From positions 15,527,116 to 15,591,115 of the forward strand of contig OY754968.1 of the NCBI GenBank assembly GCA_963576475.1: 64,000 nt of DNA, read 5' to 3'. Below, piece after piece: positions 45,791 through 57,957 of this stretch (the first letter of the stretch is position 1; every line of letters starts with the position of its first letter). A program made the position numbers and the translations under genes. Under the pieces are notes generated by a model. The model did not search any database. It saw only the letters and a list, made by a program, of their open reading frames with translations, and was not told the DNA's origin. The DNA is from Molanna angustata. Taxonomy: Eukaryota; Arthropoda; Insecta; Trichoptera; Molannidae.

Positions 45791-46846
45791 GGAAAGCTTA
45801 TGTTAATATACTACAGTAACTCCAGTAATAACCTGTAATTGGATTAAATATTTACTTAAATCATCTTTATTTTATATAATTTCTTATATTCTGTATGTTG
45901 TCCTCTTAATAAATAAATAATTAGCTTGGGATTTTTTAAACAGCAAACAAATACCTACACGATATCTTTCGATGTCAGTTAGTGATTTTGGTTACATAAT
46001 ACAAAAAGAAAAATCAACGAGTGTAAAGAGAATATTCACATTAGAAAAGTCTTTCTTGTGTTGAAATATGCTACCCTGGTACTAATTAACTCATACAGGA
46101 TCTTTTGATTCTTGATTATAGTACCTATCGCATCTATGAACGAGTCGTTTGAATGGTTTGCAAGACGATAATATTTTATTGTCATTTTTCAAAGAGATAA
46201 ATATTTAAGTATGTGAGTATAATACGTACTTGAATACTGTAGGTACAGTAGATTTTCGTACTTAATCAACCATATAACATTATTTTATTACGAAAAGTAT
46301 TTTGAGGTCGGGTCTATTCCCAAAACACATACAAGGCTAGCAAAGAAGCCAAACAAAACAAAACTATATTAGGATCACTCGTAGACGAGTGGATAGCCGT
46401 AAAACAACATAGAATAGAATATAGAGCAAGTATTATAATATATGTGGGTTTGTATATTGTATAAGTCATATTTTTAATCAACGTAGGTAGTACATTATTA
46501 TTTTTCTTAAATATTGATATTCTGTCTGTTCATCTACCAATATCACATTCCTTTTTTGTGGTTATGGATATTGTAGAGTTCTTTCTTACATACGTTTACT
46601 CAATCAATATTGGTAATTCTATATTGGAATGGAGTTCAGTGAATGGTTTTGGGGTTAAGTTATTTTTCCATATTACAATCTTACCTTAACCCAAAATCGT
46701 CAAAGTGGTAGAAAGGTATGCGATTTCAAACAATAACAAGATAATTAATGCCAATTATTTCAATTTGATCAGCTCGTTTTAAAAACAATATATTCAATCA
46801 TATGTTATACTCTACATCCTATCATTAAAAATTTCACACCAAATAT
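45791..46846. other. No feature seen
   Basis: AT-rich, no coding signal. Confidence 0.5.
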
Positions 46847-47266
46847 TCAAAAAAAATTACAACTTTTGACAACCTCGATAACCACGGGAGATTCATTTAT
46901 TCCTAGATATCTCATACTATGTGTGACTATTGCAGTACAGTCATCGTTGCATGAGTTAGATTCATGCCTCAGATTATGGGGATGGATCATAATATTCAGA
47001 CCAGTTGGAAAATCAGATGGGCTTATAGAAAATGGAACCACATAGTTTTCTCGGTATTCATTGACAGTACATAGGTTGTCATCGAACCACTGTTTCAATA
47101 TATTAATGTCCGCACAAGTTTTTAGTTGTAATTCATTACATGTTCCCGCGTCTACCAACAATGCCATATCATCAGCGTATATTTGAATCTGTCCTTGTAT
47201 TGGTTGAGAGAATATCTCATTCAAATATACCTTATACCATTTATTTAAAAAAAAATATATTCTCAC
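46847..47266 (-). pseudogene. Jockey-like RT fragment with intact YADD, minus strand
   Basis: Reads IQIYADDMALLVDAG (motif C), then LKQWFDDNLCTVN and MRYLGI, the same block order as jockey-like element A upstream of its start. Both ends are lost: motif B is not recognisable and the frame stops soon after MRYLGI. Confidence 0.75.
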
Positions 47267-47449
47267 ATACTTATTTTCGATGATATATCAGTAACAGATT
47301 GGATCGAGTATCAATTTGCAAATCTGGGAACAGACATGGGTTTGAAATCTTACATGGTACAATTATTATTTTCTTAGTAATATTTTATATTAAGGACGTC
47401 AGTGTTCGCATTCGTTTCCAAGGAAAACAATAAATCTTCTTCCTTGCTA

Positions 47450-47715
47450 TATCCCAACTCTTTGTCTGTACCGACTGTTGGGTTCAGCTCTCCTCGTCCA
47501 TAAATTATAGGTCCTTCTATCCTGTACTGTTCATGTCACCTTGGCCATGTCACTGCTATTGGTTTCGTCTTTGCACGATCCAGGAATTCTTTGGTCTCCC
47601 TCTGGATGTAAGTCGAGGAAGATCTATGGAGATTACTTGGTTTACCATGTGATCTGGCTGTCTGCGTTCGACGTGTCCGTACCATCACAACTAAATGTCA
47701 TCTCAACCTCTATCT
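47450..47715 (-). pseudogene. Decayed RT C-terminus of another non-LTR family, minus strand
   Basis: In alternating frames the minus strand gives a GHVERRQPDHMVNQVISIDL-like block, SRGRPKNSW and DRRTYNLWTRRAEPNSR. A basic GRPK segment then DR..W..RTRRA is a familiar RT ending. Heavily frameshifted. Confidence 0.5.
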
Positions 47716-48686
47716 TACAATGAAAAACAATAATAATATTGTCCTTGAAATAAATTGACGTTGGTTATTTAAATTGTATAGCTAAAAAGTTATTTAAGAA
47801 AACATTATTCCATGATTTTCATTTTTCTTTTTATTATTAATTTATGTTAAGAACATATTTTACCATACTTTTATTCGTTATTTTTTTATCCAATTTTTTT
47901 TTCGTGACAATGTTTATTTATAACATTTGAGAAATATATCTATTCTGACTGTAGGTACCTTGTCGCTTGATAAAGAATCACTGGCTTAGAATAGTGCTAG
48001 TACTCTTTTCTATTATTGTTTTCGGGTGTCCTGTAAGAGCCGGGTAATCGAAAATATATACAACTGGCAACAATAACATCTCACATAAGTCCCCAATGAG
48101 GTTCACCCCACATTCAGAATGAATTCCCTTTATAGGTGATACTAGGCTGGTGTGGGGTATACACTCATGTGCTGTGCTCTGTTTCATATGTTGATGCACA
48201 CCCACACACGTGTAGCTGGTCACCATGGTATGATATGCCGTGATGGTATGAATGAAAAAAACTTAATATATAAGAAATCACAAAATAAACATTCAAACGT
48301 GTCCATTAAATAAAATATAAAAAAACATAGATATTTCATTTTAAGTTTTCAACGACCCACCTCTAACTTGAGTTGGTACATTCTTTGAGCCTTTAAATTA
48401 TTAATCGCTAAGCTCAATATTGCAGAGTTACTGTTTCCCATCAGATAAGGAAAATTTGTAACCTTTTCCCTGGCCTTTCATTCACCGCTTTTCAGTTGAT
48501 TAATTTCAATGATATTGTAATTCTCCGTTTAACAACATTATTCATGAATTTATCCAAGGTGTGTAATAAAAACTCTTATATAAATATAAACTACCTTAAT
48601 TTCCATTGAGTTGAAATATAATATATTTTAGCATATTTTATACCTCACATTTTGATGAAGGAATATTTTATATTTTCCGTGTTTTA
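47716..48686. other. AT-rich stretch, no gene seen
   Basis: No coding or repeat structure I can support. Confidence 0.5.
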
Positions 48687-49200
48687 AGGCCCCCATTCAC
48701 GATCGTGCCATCCTTCCAAATCTCTTGCTATCACTCCAAAATGCGCTCGTGAATGTCAAAACCCGCGCAGCCCAATTGGCCTGACACATCGAATTCCAAA
48801 CGATCGAATCTCCATAGTGCCGCGACAAACGGCGCGGCGCATCCTGTCGGTACGGCATGCTCGTGAATGTGAAAACCAGCGATACATTGCGCCGAGCTAT
48901 TTGACACTCCCGTGAATGCGAAAATACAACATTTTTTATTTGTTTTTTTTTTTCGTTTTATATATAAACAAACCACCGCTAAAGCAGTTGTATAAAACTC
49001 ATCATCAGAATTATACTCATTTTTACTTGAAAATTTCAAAAAAATAGAAATTATTAATGCGAAAGCGCCGACAGTTTGTTTATACTAATTTTGATGGCTC
49101 GATGGCGCGCCCGTGAGTGTGATGAAAGTTTTACAATGCTCCAAATGGAGCCGGTCCATAATGGAGCAACGCCGAATGACACGATCGTGAATGGGCTGCT
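48687..49200. mobile_element. PIF/Harbinger-like MITE, 514 bp, TTA target duplication
   Basis: The left end reads AGGCCCCCATTCACGATCGTG; the right end, reverse complemented, reads AGCAGCCCATTCACGATCGTG. TTA flanks at 48684-48686 and 49201-49203; a 3-bp TWA duplication is characteristic of PIF/Harbinger. The inside is GC-richer than the flanks and repeats CGTGAATGTGAAAAC-like words about four times. Confidence 0.8.
48930..49039 (-). pseudogene. Relic of a Harbinger transposase N-terminus inside the MITE
   Basis: The minus strand reads KFSSKNEYNSDDEFYTTALA and then a basic IKRKKK stretch. An acidic SDDE followed by a hydrophobic helix and a basic run is typical of the start of PIF/Harbinger transposases. 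The catalytic DDE domain is absent, so the MITE looks like an internal-deletion derivative. Confidence 0.45.
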
Positions 49201-49624
49201 TTATACTTCCTTGTGATAGAATAATGTAGGTAACCTGTTCTCCGGAGTGTTGCACTCTCTGAAGTGGATTCGTAGCAGTCCACCCATTTATTGAGAATGT
49301 CTACGAGACTGAATATGAAGTGTGAAATATAGTAATCTGGTTGTGTTCATCTTTGGACAGGACTGTACCGGTCATTTCTTCGTTGTCTGCTTCATCTAAC
49401 AATGTCTGTAGTCCGTAGTTTCACAGTTGTTCACTAATATTCTAGTGTTTCTCAAGCGATCCCGGAGTTTTACCTGCTATCATCTTCAGAATTTAAATTT
49501 TGTAAATCCTCAAAACTTTTTTATGTGTGTGAAAATATCAATCAAATGTATAATATATAAAAAATATACACAATTTGTAGCAGTATCACAAATGTCATGA
49601 CCAGGTTATTGAAGCCTAAACATT
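49201..49624. other. No feature seen
   Basis: AT-rich, no coding signal. Confidence 0.5.
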
Positions 49625-49918
49625 CATATGTCGTAAGTTTGAAGCTGTCAAAGTAACCGATGTCACCGAGAGAGTCGAAACTCTGAAAAGGAACTGATAC
49701 ATTGGCAGCTTTACAGATGGTAGGTGGACCCAGAGAGTCTTGAGGTGGCGTCCGAGACAGGGAAAAAGAAGCGCGGGACGTCCGTCCTCAGACACGGAGG
49801 TCGGACTGCATCAAAGCAGTGGCAGGGAGTGTGCTCAGAAAAGGGAGAAGTGGAAAAAGAAGGGGAGGGGGGCTATGTTCAGAATGCAATCAGGCTGACG
49901 AAGAAGAAGATAAAGAAG
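49625..49918 (+). pseudogene. RTE-like RT extreme C-terminus, frameshifted
   Basis: KVTDVTERVETLKRN, then DGRWTQRVLRWRPRQGKRSAGR parallel VADVAERVASLKWSW and the RWRP/GRP block at 28056-28616. GAAGAAGA near 49900 is the tail. A second copy of the same family in worse condition. Confidence 0.75.
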
Positions 49919-50196
49919 TTTGAAAACATTTAATGGTATAGTAATATATTGCTACCAAAAGGTGTTGGTATATATTTACCCAGTATTCTGGGATTTTTCA
50001 AGAAGTGAAAACTGTACTGTTGTTTATTTTACCAATTATCTACTTCTCTGCCTCCTCCTTCTCGTTACTTGGTTTCTTCAACAACAAATACATTTCAGGT
50101 TTGTATTTGTTGTGATACAATTATTATGTGTATTATTATTTTGATTCCCGGAATGAGAATTCAATGTTTGTTTGTCTTGAAACGATAAATTTACCT

Positions 50197-50379
50197 TAAT
50201 TTTTTTTTTAATAAAAATGAATATGTCCTTGTTAAACAAGTGCATATACATCTTCCTACGTTCCCTAAAATAAGCAAATAAATGCTTGTGCTTAGGTGAA
50301 CGAAATCGGTCGAGGCAGGATTCGAATTCGCGACCACTGGATTACTAGCCCAGCGCGCTAACCGCTCTGCCATCGACCC
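50197..50379 (-). mobile_element. SINE1 copy, minus strand, near full length
   Basis: T-run at 50199-50210 (A tail). Reverse complement begins GGGTCGATGGCAGAGCGGTT (A box), has B box GAATTCGAATCC and the same ~100-bp body as 33958-34154. Confidence 0.92.
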
Positions 50380-51250
50380 TTCTGCCAAATATAAGTATTT
50401 TATTTACATAAAATTATTCGTTTTGAGCAATTCATCAATAAACACTTAACGATTTCAAATAGTAAAGAACAAAAAATTAAAACATAAATTGAAGTCATTT
50501 TGGTGATCAAAAAATTTATTTTTTTGACAACAACCAATTAGTAATATTATTGGACTATTATTGTCTTAAACTGGAAATTTTTATTTTTCTTCGCTTCCTC
50601 GGTTCTGAGGGTCGTGATACATATTATGATTGCCCTTCGACAGAACAATGTGTCTCCAATAATCACTAGTTTTCGGAACATTCCACCATAAAAGCATAAC
50701 GAAATATGCAGGAATAAATATCAATGACGCGTTTTTTTGTTTTTAAAACTCAAACATAAATTTTTCGATCGTGTATTTTAAGCGTTTTCAAAGGGGGCTG
50801 TAAAATAAAAAACATTGTATACGTACCTACTAACTTTTTAAAGATAAATAAACTTCTATGCTGTTGGTTATACATATTTTTTTTTGTGTTTTTTATCGCC
50901 GTTGTAAGGTGTTTTGTTACACAAACATACTAATGGCAAGTCTACACGAAAAGAATGATGTAAACATTATTATATAACAATTCATAATATTTTCGTGCCA
51001 AAATTGTGTAATGTCACGAACGTAACTGAACAAAGAATAAAAGCTATGCAAAAAATATGTATCATAATACGATATTTTGTTCCACGAGGTACGGCGGAGA
51101 TGGATTATATATGTTTTTTTGTGAATAAATTGTTTTGGGAAATAATAAATCTAAAAATAACATATTAAAAATAAAAACGTTGCACTTTACAATAAAACAA
51201 CTAGGTACCTTAATAGATGAACTATTCAACATACAAAGTTATTTATTATA
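50380..51250. other. AT-rich stretch, no gene seen
   Basis: No coding or repeat structure I can support. Confidence 0.5.
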
Positions 51251-52230
51251 CTAGTTGCATGTTACACATGAGATCCAACTGTCGATAGCGATAGTATGTA
51301 TAGTTGAAGAATATGTACCAAACTATAAACCCATAAATACAAATTATTGAATATTTTCAGATATTTTGTTTTCTATACAACATATATTATGTAGGTATGT
51401 ATGTCAAGTTAGGATAGTATGGAGGAAGTTCCTTTTTTCCTACCCAGAATATGAAAATAGCATGATGGTATGTATGTTTGGAGATGAAGTATCAAACTAT
51501 TAAGTCTTCTTACATATTGTGTATAGGCGACTGCCATACAAAATGTATGAAGCGATGTCGTCACTAAATTCAATTTTTAAAAAAATTGTTAAAAAAAATT
51601 GAGATCTTCTACTACAATGTTAATATTTTTTATAGAAAATTGAATTATCTAGTTGGGGTGTTTCGGCTTTTTTCGATAATTGTATAAGTTTTGGAAATAT
51701 AGGCAGTTAAACTCATAAATTTATCATAAAAAAAATATTTTTCTTAATAAAAAATGTTTGAGAAACCCTGGAATTTTTTTGAAAAGATTTTTTATTTTTC
51801 TATGTTTGTACCAATTTTCAGCGTTCTAGCTTTTATGGTTTCTGAGATATATGGAAAAATAAAATAAAAATTCAAAAGTTGATAACCCCTGACTGAAACA
51901 AAAATTCAAAATTCCGAGTATAAAAGTTTTGTAGGCCTTTAACTGTTTATATATTCTGAAATTTTAGGCTCTGTAAATTGAGCGGATCAAAAGTTATAAG
52001 GGGGGGACGGACACACACACAGACACACGAAATGTTCTACTCCGAATTCTGAGTAAATCCGTGTATGGAACATATATGCTGCGAAGCCTCTAAGTTGGTG
52101 TTTTTTGACTTCAAAGTTGGAAAAGCCGTGAAAAAAGTAGACCTCTCCATACAATTCTCGCGTATTCTGGCTTGATACATTGTCGATATGTTAAGAGAAC
52201 AAAGTTCTCCTGAACAAATCGACAGTTGGA
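51251..52230 (-). mobile_element. HINE/Helentron-like family X, copy X2, 980 bp, complete
   Basis: In minus orientation: 5' end TCCAACTGTCGATTTGTTCA, internal GT microsatellite (52010-52030), an inverted copy of the 5' end (CGACAGTTGGA) 20 bases from the 3' end, a hairpin CATGT-GTA-ACATG (51258-51270) and terminal CTAG followed by T. Subterminal inverted repeats, a 3' hairpin, a CTAG end, an internal microsatellite and no target duplication are the hallmarks described for Helentron-derived HINEs. No protein coding. Confidence 0.75.
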
Positions 52231-52235
52231 TTATA

Positions 52236-53006
52236 CTAGTTGCATGTAACACATGAGATCCAACTGTCGACAGCGATAGTATGTATAGTTGAAGAATAAG
52301 TACCAAACCCATAAATACAAATTATTTATTATCCAACTGTCGATTTGTTCAGGAGAACTTTGTTCTCTTAACATATCGACAATGTATCAAGCCAGAATAC
52401 GCGAGAATTGTATGGAGAGGTCTACTTTTCCAACTATGTTTGAGAAACCCTGGAATTTTTTTGAAAAAAATAATTTGAGATTTTCTATTTTTCTATGTTT
52501 ATACCAATTTTTAGTGTTCTAGCTTTTATGGTTTCTGAGATATAGGGAAAAATAAAATAAAAATTCAAAAGTTGATAACCCCTGACTGAAACAAAAATTC
52601 AAAATTCCGAGTATAAAAGTTTTGTAGGCCTGTAACTGTTTATATATTCTGAAATTTTAGGCTCTGTAAATTGAGCGAATCAAAAGTTATAAGGGGGGGA
52701 CGGACACACACACACACAGACATACACACACACACACACAGACACAGACACACGAAATGTTCTAATCCGAATTCTGAGTAAATCCGTGTATGGAACATAT
52801 ATGCTGCGAAGCCTCTAAGTTGGTGTTTTTTGACTTCAAAGATGGAAAAGCCGTGAAAAAAGTAGACCTCTCCATACAATTCTCGCGTATTCTGGCTTGA
52901 TACATTGTCGATATGTTAAGAGAACAAAGTTCTCCTGAACAAATAGACAGTTGGATTATCGATATGTTAAGAGAACAAAGTTCTCCTGAACAAATCGACA
53001 GTTGGA
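52236..53006 (-). mobile_element. Family X, copy X3, rearranged
   Basis: Starts five bases after X2 with the 3' end (CTAG plus hairpin), but only ~95 bp in it is replaced by an inverted family 5' end (about 52333-52434) before continuing in the original orientation. The 5' end is doubled: TTGGA at 52955 is followed by a second ~50-bp 5' terminus ending at 53006. It carries a longer CA microsatellite (52703-52757). Confidence 0.75.
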
Positions 53007-53137
53007 TTAAATCAAACAACATCAAACTTTAATTGATGTAATTTTAACAAATTCAACCAAATTATGATTCAACCACCAAGGCAAAAAGCACTCTCTGTAG
53101 GGTGAATTGCCATTAAAAAAAATATATTATATCATAA

Positions 53138-54007
53138 CTTGTTGCATGTAACACATGAGATTTAACTGTTGATGGCGATGGGATGTAAAGTTGAAGAATA
53201 CGTACCAAACTATAGCCAATAAATTCAAATTATTTAAAATTTTAAGATATTTTGTTTTTTATACATAGCATGTGGGTATGTACCTATGTCAGAGTAAATT
53301 GGTATGGATTACGTATCACTATTGACAGTCCCCGTAGATATTGTGTAGTGTATACTGCCATACAAATAGTATGAAACGATGTCGTCAATAAATTCAACTT
53401 TACATAAAAAATGGTTTAAAAAAGTTCGAGATGTACTCTTATAATGTGCACATTTTTTATAGAAAATATAATTATATAGTTGGAGTGTTTCAGCGTTTTT
53501 CGATATTGTTAAAAAAATGGAAATATAGGTACTAAAACACGTGAATTTATCATAAAAAATGTTTTTGTTAAATAAAAAACTGAAACATTAAAAAAAATTA
53601 GATTTTGTAAATTTCTATATATTGTATACCAATTTTTAGTATTCTAGCTTTTTTAGTTTTTGAGATATATTGAAAAATAACGCAAGAATTCAAAAGTTAA
53701 TAACCCCTGACTGAAACGATATGCGAAATACTGAGTAAAAAAGGTTTTTTCGGCTTATAACTATCTATATATTTTGAAATTTTGTGCTCAATGCATTGAG
53801 CGGATCAAAAGTTATAGGGTGTGGGGAGGGGACTACACACACAGACACACTAAATGTTGTACTCCTAATTTTGAGTTTAGTTTTTTAACAACAATGTTGA
53901 AAAAAAATGAAAAATATAGACCTGGCCATACAAATCTCGCGTATTTTGACTTAATACAGTCGATTCATTTAGATAAATAAATTCTCTTGAACGAATCGAC
54001 ATTTGGA
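53138..54007 (-). mobile_element. Family X, copy X4, diverged
   Basis: 3' end CTTG in place of CTAG, hairpin CATGT-GTT-ACATG kept, subterminal repeat altered (TTTAACTGTTGA), 5' end TCCAAATGTCGATTCG. The most diverged copy, so the oldest in the cluster. Confidence 0.75.
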
Positions 54008-54087
54008 ATAATACTTTTTTCATTGAATATTTTATGTTTTTTTTTTCAATATTAGGCACTGTCACTTCGTGGTAGAACTCCATAATT

Positions 54088-54249
54088 AATTAAAACTATG
54101 AAAAAAAAAAAAAAAAATTATATTTAATTTTACGTTCTACTTAAATTTTTCGCAAACGCGACTCCCATTCACCGGTATCGCTCTATGATGACGATGCATT
54201 TAAGTAGAACGTAAAATTAAGTATATTTTTTTTTTTCATAGTTTTAATT
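54088..54249. mobile_element. Short foldback MITE with ~55-bp arms
   Basis: AATTAAAACTATG at 54088-54100 pairs with 54237-54249, and the pairing continues through an A/T run to TTTACGTTCTACTTAAAT. The ~55-bp middle holds CGCAAACGCGACTCCCATTC. No clear target duplication. Confidence 0.75.
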
Positions 54250-55190
54250 GAATATTTAATGTGTAATTTATGTGTCTTTTTAAGGTATCTGTCGGGGGGT
54301 TTCATAAACTGTTGTAATAGCGATTTTCATCACTGTTAGTAGTGGTTGTTATCTCTGAAAACAACCACTACTCAGTTTTTATACTGTCCAATCGTTGTTA
54401 CCTGCTGTGGTATCATTTTACAGAAAAAAACATCCTTAAAATTAAAATATAAATTTTGTATGGGCTCCCTGTACAAAATGACTAGAATCTAGAAAGTCTA
54501 GAATCTCGGGACTACACTTCCTAACCTGATTTCAAAATAATTATCATTTCTTAGTTAAGATGGAATGAACTCAAAAAGTGGGAATGAACCTGTTGATTTT
54601 TTACAGATGATTATTATTCTCCTTTTTTGTTTAACAAAATTGGATACAAAATGGTCGATGAAAATCTCTCAAATAATAATTATCACAACATAAAAAGAAT
54701 AGATAAGAAAAACAGCTTGTCTAAATCAAAATAAATTTATAATGTACCTACATTTTTTCCGATAAGATGAATATTCATGATTGGAAATATTACAAAGACC
54801 GATAGCCATGACCGGATAAACATAAAGATCCTACATGTAGGTAATATGTATAGGTGAGCTTATCATACAGCCGAGATGAGAGATACGGAAAGGAAATCTA
54901 GGTTTAATAAGTAACAAAGAAGTTTGCCTTTTTTACACTTCACTAGGTTGCAAATATTAATATATTTGATTATGTTTTTGAAATTGATAACCATAAAAAA
55001 TGAACTTGATACTTGTTATAAGAAATAAATCCTGCCTGATTTTTACCTATATACCTTTTAGTATGTACTTACATACCTATGGATGAAGCTCACAAATCCA
55101 GAAATACTTCAATTTCTACGTATTATAATATACGCCTAACGTCATACCAACAAATAAAATCATCAGAAAAAAACTCTTAGGCCCGAATTA
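54250..55190. other. AT-rich stretch, no gene seen
   Basis: No coding or repeat structure I can support. Confidence 0.5.
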
Positions 55191-55733
55191 TAGATTCGTT
55201 ACTCAGCTTGAGACTGGTCTTGAGCACACGTTCTCAAGCAAAATGCTATAAATGAAACAAAAGACACTGAGCTTGATTTCAAGACCGGTCTCGAAATGTA
55301 TAGAAGAGTTGAGATTGCTTCGAGACAGCTATCCCGCTGGCTTGAAAACTGTCTCAATGAGAGAGAAGGCGACAGCGTTTTACATGAAAAAGAAACGCAT
55401 ATACATAGCTATATGACAGAAAAACGAAGAATTTTTTTTCCGAATAAAATGGTCGACATTAGTATACTATTTAATCAGATATCATAATATTATGATGCAT
55501 AAAATTCTCTACACTTTCGAAGATTACCAAGACAACTATTTTTAATTATCAAAATATCTATAAATAGCAATTCCAACTCATTGCTACCAACATTTATTTC
55601 GAGTACGCTTTCTCGAATGAGACGGCGTACGTATTTTAAGTACTTTTAATACTGATTTTCGAGCATGATCTCAAGATGGTCTTGAGATGACACATTTGGA
55701 GAACGGTCTTGAGAATTATTCTATAATTTGGGC
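55191..55733. mobile_element. MITE-like element with GGCCCRAATTATAGA inverted ends
   Basis: The left end GGCCCGAATTATAGA and the reverse-complemented right end GGCCCAAATTATAGA differ at one base. TTA at the left and ATA at the right flank, so the target duplication is not clean; a Harbinger-like origin is possible. Inside, CTTGAGAC, TCTCAAG, TCTCGA and related words recur about ten times in both orientations. An open frame of 63 codons at 55296-55487 has no motif. Confidence 0.6.
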
Positions 55734-56095
55734 CATAGTTACACTCTTGACATGATACTAGTTAAGAATTTAATATAATAAATATGCGAGAAATTACAAA
55801 ATTTTAGCTCTTAATAACGACAAAGTAGAGGAGAGAAATAGTTTTAGCTCATTCGAAAACAATATGAGATTTTATTTATATAATCAAATTGAACCAGACT
55901 TCCTCATATCATGCTGCACGATCAGCCTCAGGGTACCCGCTCTCGTTAGACCGCCTAAAAGATAGCTGGGAATCCAATTCGTAGGAGGAGAAAACCACTC
56001 AAAACATACCCAAAGGTTTACATAAAAGAAGAAGTTGAAAAAACTTAGTAATTAATTTATAGAGACAAACGATGTTAATAGACTCATAAATTCAA
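55734..56095. other. No feature seen
   Basis: AT-rich, no coding signal. Confidence 0.5.
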
Positions 56096-56215
56096 CCCGT
56101 CTTAATACTGAAAAAAGTTTTATTCTGTTGGGAATCAATCGATCTCGAGATTTGTAGAGCCCAGAAGTGATGTAGCTTACCAACTGAACCGTGAAGACTA
56201 ACATATAGGTATTCG
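56096..56215 (-). mobile_element. SINE3 copy, minus strand, diverged
   Basis: Reverse complement has TTCACGGTTCAGTTGGTAAG (A-box region) and GATCGATTGATTCCCAACAG (decayed B box), resembling 28632-28740. Confidence 0.5.
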
Positions 56216-57003
56216 ACAAAATATAGATGAAGAATACGAACATATTGGACATGGTCAACTAAAAAAAATAGTGTAAGGTAGTAAAGTAGTACAAAACACA
56301 ATAAATAATAAAAAAACTAGTTGCATGTACCACATGAGATCCAACTGTCGATAGCGATAGTATGTATAGTTGGAGAATAAGAATCAAACTATAAACCCAT
56401 AAAACCAGATTATTAAAATTTTAACACATGTTGGTATGTATGTCAAGATAGGACAGTATGGAGGTCAGTCCTCTTTTCCTACCCGGAATATGAAAACAGC
56501 ATGATGGTTCTGTATGTATGTTGGGAGATTAAGTATCTATCAAACTTTTAAGTCTTTGCACGAAACGCGTCAATAATCTAATAAATACAATAGAACTATA
56601 ACCAAGTATTTTTATATTTTTATAACATATCAACGTATTAAGTCTTCTTAAATATTGTGTATACGCGACTGCCATACAAATTGTATGAAGCAATGTCGTC
56701 ACTAAATTCAATTTTTATAAAATTTGTTAAAAAAAAATTGAAACGTACTTCTACAATATTAATTTTTTTATAGAAAATTTAATTATCTAGATTTGGAAAT
56801 AAAAGGCAGTTAAACTCATGAATTTATCATAAAAAAAATATTTTTCTTAATAAAAATATTTTAGAAACCCTTGAATTTTTTTGAAAAAATTAATTTGAGA
56901 TTTTATATTTGTCTATGTTTGTACCAATTTTCAGCGTTCTAGCTTTTATGGTTTCTGAGATGTATGGAAAAATAAACCAAAAATTCAAAAGTTAATAACC
57001 CCG

Positions 57004-57957
57004 GAAGCAAGGGGCGTCATATCTTGCCTGAAAACAACAATTTCCAGCCGAGATGAAAAAATCTTGCATTTGTGTGAAAAGATTGATACCACTGAGACAC
57101 AGATTGCACCGGTAATGAATAAAATTGCCGATAAACTCAACGACCGCCCGACCTCCCTGTATGCCACGCAAGTGACAGGTCCACCACCCTTATCCAAGGG
57201 AGGATTTCCTGCACTCCCTGCAAAACCTGCCGTCTGCATTTTTCCCACAAACGATGAAGTCAAGTCATCGATGGAAACCAGGAAAATCCTGAATGCAGCC
57301 ATTAAGCCTTCCGACGTAGGTGCTCGCGTCTCAAGTGTACGTACCATAAGAGGTCACGGCGTTGTTGTTAACACGGCCACCACGGAAGACTCCATCAAGT
57401 TGCTGAATGCCCCGGCAATAAAAGCATCAACGACCTTGACCGCGCGACTCGCTACCAAGAGACAACCTCGTGTGAGGTTAAGTCATGTGCCACGGGACCT
57501 GTCTAATGACGAATTTTTAGAGATAGTTGCAGAGAATACAAAAGAGCATGCCATTAAAACTGCAGTATTCAGTCATCTAACAGGACCTACAGTTGGCCCG
57601 ACTTGCGATAGAGTTTTTTCAGTACCTGCTGCCGTTCGCCATAGCCTCATCAATTTAGGAAAGGTGTATGTGGACTGGAATGTCTGTCGTGTTACAGATT
57701 TTCTTCCAGTCAGTATTTGTGGCCGTTGTCGAATGTACGGCCATGGTTCAAAAACTTGCAAAGAACCCGTCAGATGCTCACATTGTGCTTCAACGGAACA
57801 CGTTTACGTGTCATGTCCGAATAGAGCCAATCAACCCACATGCGCTGTTTGTAAGTTGTTTAACAAACCAGCAATACACCGATCAGGCACTAATGACTGT
57901 CCAGCTTATCAAGCAACAGTCAGCAGAGCTTTACTCAATATTGACTATGGCGTGTAA
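57004..57957 (+). CDS. R1-clade ORF1 (gag-like, zinc knuckles), N-terminus missing
   Basis: Open from the element's left edge (57004) to TAA 57955-57957, 317 codons, without a true start because of 5' truncation. Near the end are three Cys/His knuckles: CGRCRMYGHGSKTC and CSHCASTEHVYVSC (both C-x2-C-x4-H-x4-C) and a looser CAVCKLFNKP...H...C. Such ORF1 proteins bind the element RNA and form the ribonucleoprotein that carries it to the target. Upstream of the knuckles is the basic, Val/Thr-rich region typical of the family. It overlaps ORF2 by 11 bases in the -1 frame. Confidence 0.88.
   Translation, partial: EARGVISCLKTTISSRDEKILHLCEKIDTTETQIAPVMNKIADKLNDRPTSLYATQVTGPPPLSKGGFPALPAKPAVCIFPTNDEVKSSMETRKILNAAIKPSDVGARVSSVRTIRGHGVVVNTATTEDSIKLLNAPAIKASTTLTARLATKRQPRVRLSHVPRDLSNDEFLEIVAENTKEHAIKTAVFSHLTGPTVGPTCDRVFSVPAAVRHSLINLGKVYVDWNVCRVTDFLPVSICGRCRMYGHGSKTCKEPVRCSHCASTEHVYVSCPNRANQPTCAVCKLFNKPAIHRSGTNDCPAYQATVSRALLNIDYGV

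Noticed and set aside
52037..53025. 79-91-codon frames in family X copies
   Set aside because: They coincide with conserved repeat sequence, differ in length between copies and show no domain; homology between copies is by DNA repeat.
57573..57946. ORF2 starting as far upstream as 57668
   Set aside because: The extension overlaps ORF1's zinc-knuckle region, has no endonuclease motif and reads as shadow; the endonuclease begins right after ATG 57947.
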